Origin: Amblyornis subalaris
Lineage: Eukaryota; Chordata; Aves; Passeriformes; Ptilonorhynchidae
Length of the DNA: 64,000 nt
NCBI GenBank assembly: GCA_018881555.1
Contig: JACAXG010000238.1
Span: 124,001-188,000 of the forward strand
Direction: 5' to 3'
This document shows, piece after piece, positions 51,801 to 60,800 of this stretch. The notes below the pieces were generated by a model that did not search any database, was not told the DNA's origin, and saw only the letters and a program-made list of their open reading frames with translations. Numbering within the stretch: position 1 is the first letter of the stretch; every line of letters begins with the position of its first letter. The translations under genes were made by a program, and so were the position numbers.

Positions 51801-54800
51801 AAGTTAATCTCTGATGTTTTCAGCCAGTTCTCTCTAGTTTGTGCTGCAATGTTGAGGCAGACCCCAGTTAGTGCCAGGACAGATCATGCATCTTGTTCCC
51901 CACGGGCAGCCTCAGTACAGCACATTCCTTTTGGCCACTTGATTGTCTAGGGAAGAGAAGAATACATTTATAACTCACCCATAGGGGTAAGTCACAGCCC
52001 TCTGCAGCCCTCTGCTCTGCCACTGTCTCTGTCTGCCCAATATGCATTTCCCCTCATGCAAGGAGCTCTCGAGATGGCAGCATAGCAATTTTGCATTCTC
52101 CCAACACAAAAATAGCATCCCATTGTTCCCAGAAGGATGGGATGTGCATGTGAGGGACCAGAGCCTCGTTCCACACATGCAGTAACACCAGCAGATTGCA
52201 GAGTGTGTTTCTGCAGCAGGCAATTGCAGTGACACTGGATGTGGTACTGGAAGATTATGTTTCATCTTTTGGAAATTCTCTGCATTACCAAGCTAATTGC
52301 TGGGAAGTTCACAATCCAGATTGCTGTTCATTTGGTAAGGGGAGTTAACTGTATCTTAAATCTCCCAAAACACACTCTTTGCTTCCAGGCTTAGCAAAAA
52401 TAAATGAACGAATGAATAAATAAAAAGGATTAAGCTGTGCTCAGAAAATTTCAGTCATGGACCAACAACCAGGCTCTTCAAAGTCTGGCAAATGCATAGA
52501 TGGAGACTTAATTTGCAGGCATTGTTTCCAGTACCTGTAGCAGGGGAATTCCACAGCCTCACTTTCTGGCTGTCCTTCTTCCCTCACTATCACTTTGGCA
52601 AGGTACCAGCCACTGCTTCCTCCTTTGCCATCATGCCCTATCCTCACCCTCCTCACCTGCTTCAGCGTTACTGCTTCAACGAAGAATTCATCAGCCTTTG
52701 AGGAGGAGAATAAAAAAGGTAAGGCAATATTTTTCCTTAAAAACAAACAAACAACCCAAATTTATTATTGCAATCAAACCAACATCATCAGCATGCTGCA
52801 AGATAATTCTTCACAAGATGAAGGAGAAAGTACGAATTTACCAGAGAACAAAAAGCCTGAATATTTGTGCTAGATGTATAGCATTAGATTTGTAAATATA
52901 TGATCTGCCAGCATTTTAAATCTCCCATGTCATTGCATGTCCTCCACAACTGTAAAAAAAGAGAAGTAATTTGATTATTGAGAAATTCATACAGTGAGGC
53001 AGGAAATCCAAGTTCAAACCCCTGCTCAGATATAAGCTTTCTGAGAAGTCAGAAGCAGGTCACTTCAGACCCAATCTACAGAGGTATTTGGAGGTACAGT
53101 TCGAAGACATTGCACTGTGTTGAATTCAGACAACATTGGCTACCAAGCATAATTTAACCCCATTTAATTTCCTGGCATGCCAGTGTGGGCAGGGCTGCAC
53201 AGGGGTATTTCCAGCTGCTCCGTCAGTTGTGTTTGGAGCTTGGTGTGAACCTAGCCCAGCAGCTAAATACCCTTAAAACCCCACAAGTGACATGGATTTT
53301 ATGTCTTTTTTTTCTTTCCCCCTGGAAATGTTCTCCAATAACCAACCTACAGATTAGCCCAAGTGATGCTCCCCCTCAAGAGCAGAGCTCTGTTACCCAA
53401 GAGCTCACCGGGGCCAGCAGTTCCCTACGGCTGAGGGAAGAGGAATTCATTAAAAGAAGGAGTTACTCCTCTGGGAATCAGGCCAGACAAAAGTGTCTGT
53501 GGCACATGCACAGACGCACACACATGGCACACGCATGGTAAATACTGGGTGTAAACACACAGCATATCTGCAGCATATAGCCCAACAAAGAGACATGACT
53601 GCTGTGGTTGCCATCTGCCTGAAATGCCTTGCTTAGGTAGGAGAAAGATAGCCACTGTCATTCGGTTGTTCTTCATCTCCCAAAAGCACATATGGTGGTA
53701 GCAAATATCCAGCTAGCTCCCTGAAAGCATGGTGGCAAGGCAATATTTGTGCAAATACCGGAATTTATTAAAACAATCATAATTTTGCCACCATTTGGGA
53801 CTCCAAAGTGACCTTCAGAATGAAGACAGCTAAGCACATCGCCACTGTTTAAAGTGTTAATGAAGGGCTTACACATGTCAATGCTACTTACCTACTCAAA
53901 ACTGCTGAACTGGGGATTTAAGGTATCAAAACCTCACTGAGTCAGTCCAAGTCAATGTAATTTGATTCATTAGGCCTGATGCTCACCTTACTTATTAATG
54001 GCTGATATAAATTAATGAGTAAGTAACTAACTGGAACCACAACAGGGCAAACACCTAATTTAGAGGCATCTTTAAATCTTACTTTCTACACAGGCTGTTA
54101 GTTTGCATCTGCAGGCAAACTTTTTAAGTTAAATTGGTAATCAAGGTACTATTGGTTTAAGTGGCTGTAGATTAGAGACCATACTGACTTAGCTACATTT
54201 CTTTTTAACAGGGCATCTGAGTTAATCAGTGTAGATATACTCATTCAGTCTCTTGAATATATGAGCTCTAAGTTTGTCAGGATCAATTCTTAAACAGCTT
54301 CCGATTCATTCACCAGCTTTCAGCTCCTCGTGCCAGGAGAGCAGTTTTCCATTAGTAGGTTCCAGTTTGGTTTATGTCATCTGCATACTATTAATCACAT
54401 GACTTGATTCCCAAAATTATTTTACCCTTTTTATCCTCCTTTAACCCATTTTTGTGAGTAAATATCCTAGAATCATGATAGAATCCTGGAATGGTTTATG
54501 TTGGAAGGGACCTTAAAGATGCTCTGGCACAGGCAGAGACACCTTCCACTAGACCAGTTAGGTCAAAGTCTCATCCAACCTGGACTTGGACAGGCATGGA
54601 GTATCCCTTAAAATAGCCATTATCTGTGTTTAGAATTGTATTCTCTGCAAACCAAGCATCTTTCTTTGGAAATACACCGAAACAGTCTTCCAACCACCAC
54701 CAAAACAGGACTCATTTTGCAGCTGTTTTGACAAAACCAGGCTTCATCAAATGACAAAATGCCATCCTTTATAGTTTGAACCTGCTTTTTAAACTAAAAT

Positions 54801-57800
54801 GTCTTTAATGGCAATGCATAGGAAAAAAAAAAAAAGATGCTTGCCATGTGCATGTGTGCAAACCTATATATAATTTAGAAGCAGAATGGACTCTTGCACT
54901 ATGTAATTGCTACGTTTCCACAGACCTTAAAAGCACAAGAAATACTTGATGAAAGTTCTTTTAAAGTCTAGAAAAGCACAGTGATTTCAGTGAAGAATTG
55001 GAAATTCTGGACACTCAAAGGCAAATTCAAAGTGCTAATGCATATTTCAGAAGCCTATATTCAATGGTCTATTTTGAAAACGTGACCTCCTTTTATCTTC
55101 ATTTTCTTTCCACTCCGAGCCTTCAATCAAAAAATGACACGAGAGATGGGAAATCTGCAGAGTTCTGTGATCAGATTCTCAAAATCTCCTCCGGGAGATA
55201 TTGATTACATTTTACCAGTCTAAGTTGGACCCTAGAGATCCAAAATTGGATACATATTAAGTAGATTGACCCCATAGATCAGATCTGCAAACTATTTGCT
55301 TGCTAATACTGCCAATGCTGCAAGAGCTTTAACTACAATTTGACTTCTTCATTATCTCCAGCTTTCCAGGGAATAAGCTCTGTCTTCGTTTCAGGCCGTT
55401 TCCAGCCCCCTCCATTCCAGACATGGACAGACAGAAATACATTGAAACTCAGTTTGAAAATAAGACACAAAATTGAGTGCAGCATGGTTGAGGGAAACCG
55501 GAGGAATTATAAAGGAAACATGTTAGGCTTTTGGTTCTGACTTTCACATTAAATAAGATGCTTTTTCCTTCCTTTGCCCCAGGGAGCCAAATTTTTGCTG
55601 GAAGAGATGGAGGGGAAAAGGCTCCTTTTGATTCTTGGAAGATTTCCTGGAAGCCTTCCCCAATCTGAAGATGCAATTTCAGCAGTCAGAACTTAGCCGG
55701 GGAGCAAACCAAGAGACTCTTTCGTGAACATACATCAAGCAAGGGCACACTGTCCCCAACCTAAGCCTCCCTCCAGCTGCAACCTGTTATGATGCTCTGT
55801 CGACAAGATTTATTTCCCCCTGCCGCCCTAGCCTGAGCTGGCAGGGAAATCAGCTGAGTTTACAAACACACACCTCAAGAAGAAGGAGGGAAAAAAAAAA
55901 AATAATAAAATTAATTTATAAAGTCATCGCGCTCTTTAAAACCTCGCCGCTGCTGGAACTTACGTTGCCTTTTTCAAATTTATTGACGGTGTTGATGCAG
56001 TTGTAGAGGACGCGCTCGCCCGTGTCCCCCTGGTCGCCGATGAGGCAGACGAAGACGTTGGCGTCCGTGCCGCTCCCGCTCACCGTGCCCGTGCACACCG
56101 TCACGCGGTACTTGATCACTGGGGAGACAGGAGTTAGGGGAACAATTCCAGCAGCACCATTAATTGCCGTTTAAATTTACTGCGTTTTTTGACAGGCTTG
56201 TAATTAACTTTAAGTGTTCGTACTTCCGGCGGGTGCTTCTGCTGATGTATTGACTTCTACGGTTCCACGTTACCACCAGCAGAAGGGGGGAAAAAAAAAA
56301 AGAAGCCAAAGTGGGAAGACCTGAAACATTGAGAGAACCCATAAAAGCCCTCCAAATAAGGACATAAATGTGCTGGCCCTTTCAAGTAAAGCCTCACAGA
56401 CCAAAGTGCATATCCTCCTTGAGGCCCCCGTCCTGCTACATCCCCTCCTACCTTCTCAAGACAGCCGTGGTGATGGGGCACCTTGCAACATATTTGGGGA
56501 AAACAACATTTTCAGCATCCAGGGGCATGGCAGGCAGACAAAAAAAGTTAGAAAGGGACAAGGGCTCAGCAATCTGAGGAATGGGCTCTTCATATTGGAT
56601 TTATGGGACAAGACAGGCCCAGTTGGCCCCATCCCCTTGAGACAGTTATAGAATCGTAAAATCATTACATCATAAAGGTTGGAAAAGGCCCACAAGATCA
56701 TCCCTCCAAGAGTCCAAACACTATGCAGGCATTTGGATTATTTCTCGCCTCATTGTCACCTTTAAGTTCTTCATTTAGGATTTTTCTGGATGGATTTTGA
56801 GCTGCCACCTTCCTCCCCTGACCCTGCCCTCATCTCTGCCTTCCACTGGGGAAAGGATTTCCAGGAAGAATTATCACAATGAAGAGCCAGCCCACAGACC
56901 AACCTTTGAGAGAAAGACTCTTTTCTCCAGCTTGGGGAAGGTGCAAGAAGCAGTGCTCCCACCCTCCCTCCAGAACCTGCCTGCAAGCCCAACATGCAGA
57001 TGCTGCATCTCACCTCTGCTCAGCACAAATTCTCCTCACAGGAAAGTGCCTGTGTGTGAATTCAAGCTGCCCTCTCCACAGCCGATTAAAAATACATTTC
57101 AAAACCAGGTTTATTTACATTTTAATAACATCTGCAATTACAATTACTCTTCCTCTGCTGAGAAACTGCCTCACTGCATGCAGATCACCCAAAGTCAGAA
57201 CCAGAAACGTCAGAAAACGGGGGACTCGTGGTCTACAGAGTGTGGGTGCTTCGGTGGAAATATGAAAAATCCCACTGGCCACCTTGAGATATTCTGCTCT
57301 CCTAAATTCTCCCTCTAACTACATTTAATTCTTGTGATGTAAGGTCAAGGCAGAAGTGGCCACTTCAGGAAGCCAGTGCAAAGGTCTTCAGCTTTCCTTA
57401 ATTAAATCTTCAGTTCAATTAAACGAATAAATAGTTTGGATTGCTCATACATACTGAAAGATGCATATGCTTTTGCACTACTCTGCTGTGCAACTTCCTA
57501 TATATTTATACATACAGCTGCATAAATTTGCATATAACTAAATAAAACTTTAAAGCCCAAAATATGATTGTCAAATTTTAGATTGCATTTCAGCTAAGCT
57601 TGCTTTCCATGAACATTCTTCAAACCTTGTGTTTCACATTTTAAGGGAGACTGGAAAAAAAATTACAAGTTTAAAAAAACCCTAGCACTGGAAAAAATTG
57701 TGCTGTGGCCAGATCTCTCCCATTTCCCACCACAGAGAAATCTGCTCAAAAAAAAAAAAAAAAAGCCTGGGATTTCTCAGGCTTCATGCAGCTAATGATG

Positions 57801-60800
57801 CACACAGAAAATACTGCAGAGAGAAAGTGCCAGAAAGAGAAGTTAATTGAATTGCATCGCTCTGCCTGTGCATCTCTCACACAAAGAGAGTTTCTTTCTA
57901 TTCAGGTCCTGAGCAAGCCCCTGCACAGAGCCCGTGGCTCTCACCTGGCATGACTTCAGTCACCAGAGATCCCTCGGCGGGGAGCTCCCGCACGATCTCA
58001 TTGTCCTCTTCATTTATATCTAGCCAGCGGCCGCAGTTGAATGAGTATTTTTCTTTTGTCAGCGTTTTCAGCAGAGTTACCTTCATTAAACCAAAGCACC
58101 GCGTGAGTTCAGAGGCTTAAAGGCAAAAAAGCAACAAGATCCTGACAGGTTTTTGCCAGGGAGGCGAGAGTAGGTAGCAGCAGAGAAACAAAACACATTA
58201 ATAACAACACTGTCATTCCAACTCCTGCACTGTAGTGGTGCATGGAGCAAAGTCTGTCACAGCTGATGGCTTTTCATTCCTCCTTTCTCCAGTCACTTCA
58301 GGGTGTTGTGGAAGTTTTGAGGGATTCTGTGCCTCTCAGAATGGCTCATCGTGTGCCACTGGATAAACCCACGGAGCAACTCGTGGATGGGGCTTGTGCT
58401 GTTGGATCTCCCTGCTCAGAATCAGTGCATGGAGAAAAAACCCAAAAAAATGGCAGGAAGCCTGAGCAAAGATCTGCAGTAGCTTCCAAAGGAGGAATGA
58501 GCACATAAGGTGCTGGTCTGCAGTTGTCTGTTAAAGTGTGTAAAGGAAGGGTGTGATGAAGGTCTATAAAATCACAGGTGACATGGAGAAGGCAGAAAGG
58601 GGTCAACTGTTCACTCTTCTGCCTCAAGGAACACAGGGCATCAAACGATGCTTGTGGAACAAAGTTCTAAGCAGAAAAAAAAGGACACATCAGCCTGTGA
58701 AGTCCTCGCCAAAAGCATTAAGGTTGCTAAAGTTTAAATGTTCAAGGGGAGGCTGGAAACTTTGAACAAATAACTGGAAGAAAAACCTACTAAATGCTTT
58801 CTACTTGGTAGATCTGTTTAGGAAGTAAGTGTCCAATTGGAAACAGTCAAAAACTGGAAGGCTGTTAGGAGGAAGTATCATAAATGCTTGTCCTTTTCTT
58901 ACACTTCGGTAGTCATGACCTTATGTGACACAGGAGAGAGGATGTTGGGCTAGATGAACTTTTGGCCTGACCAGTGTGGCTGTTCTGTGTTCTTATAATA
59001 GAAAATGGAAGCCTGACCCGACATGAAGCAAACCTGGCATGAAATGTGTGAGGACTGGAACAAAGCATCATTAATGTTTCATCTAACTTCCTAAATACTA
59101 AAACGGATGCACAGGCAATGGGATTCACATGCCATGAGCCTGATGCAACCAGAAAACATCAGACTGGGTGTATATGGATAGGCTGATTTTCATGGAGTCA
59201 TAGAATCCTAGAATCATTTAGGTTGAAAAAGGCCTAAAATGAGTCCAACCATAAGAACATTGATGCATTTCATGCATCTTAACTAGGTCTAGTTAGTTTG
59301 GCTGAAAGCGAACCCTAGACACGATCTAAGTTACCTCTTCTCCTTCCTGAACAGGAAAATAGGATACCACAGAGAAAAATATAGCTGTGGAAGATATAAG
59401 CATCCTTGCTCATCATCTGTTAACAAACAAACAGGGATGATTGCCGTGGCCCAAAGTCTGACCAGCAATTTGTTTTTCATAAAAGACCACAGGCAGACAC
59501 CTTCTCCCACCATATGGTGACAACAGCAGTCTTTGATGCCCTCTTCCCACTGGAGATGGGTGTTGGCAGTGGATGCTTTCACAGCTCCATGACAATGCAG
59601 GAGAGCAGGATCTGTCAAAGCACATTAGAGGAGCACAAGAAAAAGCTCCAAGCAGTAAATTGTGATTTATCAACACAGTTATCTACAGATGCAGAGCAAC
59701 GTGTGTGTTTTTTAAGTGCAGACAGAGTCTTCCAAGCTGTTCAGGAGGAGTAGGGGTGAAACTTAGAGGTGAACTTGCTGCCCAGACAACCCAGGTGAGG
59801 GTTGACAGAGTGGTAATCAATGCTGGGGGAGCAAAGGACACGTGAGTGAAGATCAAGCAGATCACCCTTCTCATTTCCCACACAGCACAGTGCTGCTCTC
59901 CTCTGCACAGTCTCCACGGCCTTCTCCAGCCTGCAGGTCTTCACCCCCCAAAACAGGGCTGTCAGCACCTCAGGGCAGGGGATGCTCCACTGTGCAAGAG
60001 GTCTCAGCTGTAATCAGTTTTTCGTTATGGGCAGTGTAAATAAGCCATAGAAGGACTGGCTTTGCCTTTCTGTGCAGTGATGGTGTCTATGAATAGCAAG
60101 TTTTCTGAAGAGCAATGAAAAAAATCCTGGTAGCAGCGAGTGGTCTGACACTGGAAGGATGGGAAAATGGGATTTTCACTTCAGTCTGGGCTTTGGGAGT
60201 TGCCTCTTCCCATTGCTCCCATTTCCCATATACAGAATCAGACAATCAGTGTGATTTAAGTTGGAAAAGCCAACCATTGAGTCTAACCATTCCCCCAGCA
60301 CTGCCAAGGCCACCACTCACCCATGTTCCCAAGTGTCACATCCACACAGCTTTTAAATCCCTCCAGGGATGGGGACTCCACCACTGCCCTGGGCAGCTGT
60401 GCCAGGGCTGGACAACCCTTTTGGTCTAGAAATTTTCCCTAATATTCAACCTAAGGCTCCCCTGGTGCAACTTTAGACCATTTTAGCTTGTCCTCTGACA
60501 AGGCAGGCACCTCTGAGCACTGCACACCAAGCTCAGCTGCCAGCTGGGGAACGCAGTGACCCAGGACTGGCACTGCGGACCCCACTGAGCAGTCTGGCTT
60601 TCCAGGTCTGCCTTCCCTTGCTGTCCCCTCACCTTATTCAGATGCCAGCCAGCAAAGGGATTTCTTTTCTCGTGCCATATCCGAAGCTTATAAAAGGTGC
60701 CGAGATCAGGAAGCTCGATCTGTAGATGGGAAGAAAGGTGCAATATCCATTTTTGTAATTCAGCAAGGACACCTCTGAACATCTTTTAAGAGAGGACATC

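Larger units (their letters stand above)
45539..52534 (-). other. LOXHD1 intron, longest in window (7 kb)
   Basis: This intron interrupts PLAT b at the split arginine of F-P-C-Y-R-W-L. It contains a CR1 fragment (46090-46400), the longest open frame in the window (46955-47572, plus, no recognised similarity) and a short perfect hairpin (51741-51768). No exon of LOXHD1 is missing here, as the frame joins cleanly across it. Confidence 0.7.
56119..57944 (-). other. LOXHD1 intron
   Basis: This 1.8 kb intron contains a CR1 remnant (56649-56745) and a run of 17 A (57748-57764). Chance frames at 56797-57318 look spurious. Confidence 0.7.
58081..60632 (-). other. LOXHD1 intron
   Basis: This 2.6 kb intron has the densest set of old CR1 remnants in the window (58545-58997 plus, 59196-59270 minus, 60234-60500 minus). 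The stretch 59740-60000 has a repeat-like, GC-richer look, but I cannot name its family. Confidence 0.65.

Noticed and set aside
53987..54023. 13-bp imperfect inverted repeat with an 11-base spacer
   Set aside because: AT-rich and with one mismatch; common by chance in this composition.
59740..60000. Minus-strand frame with a V-Q-R-R-A stretch resembling CR1 translation
   Set aside because: It looks repeat-like, but the match to CR1 is too short to call and no 3' end is visible, so it was not listed as an element.
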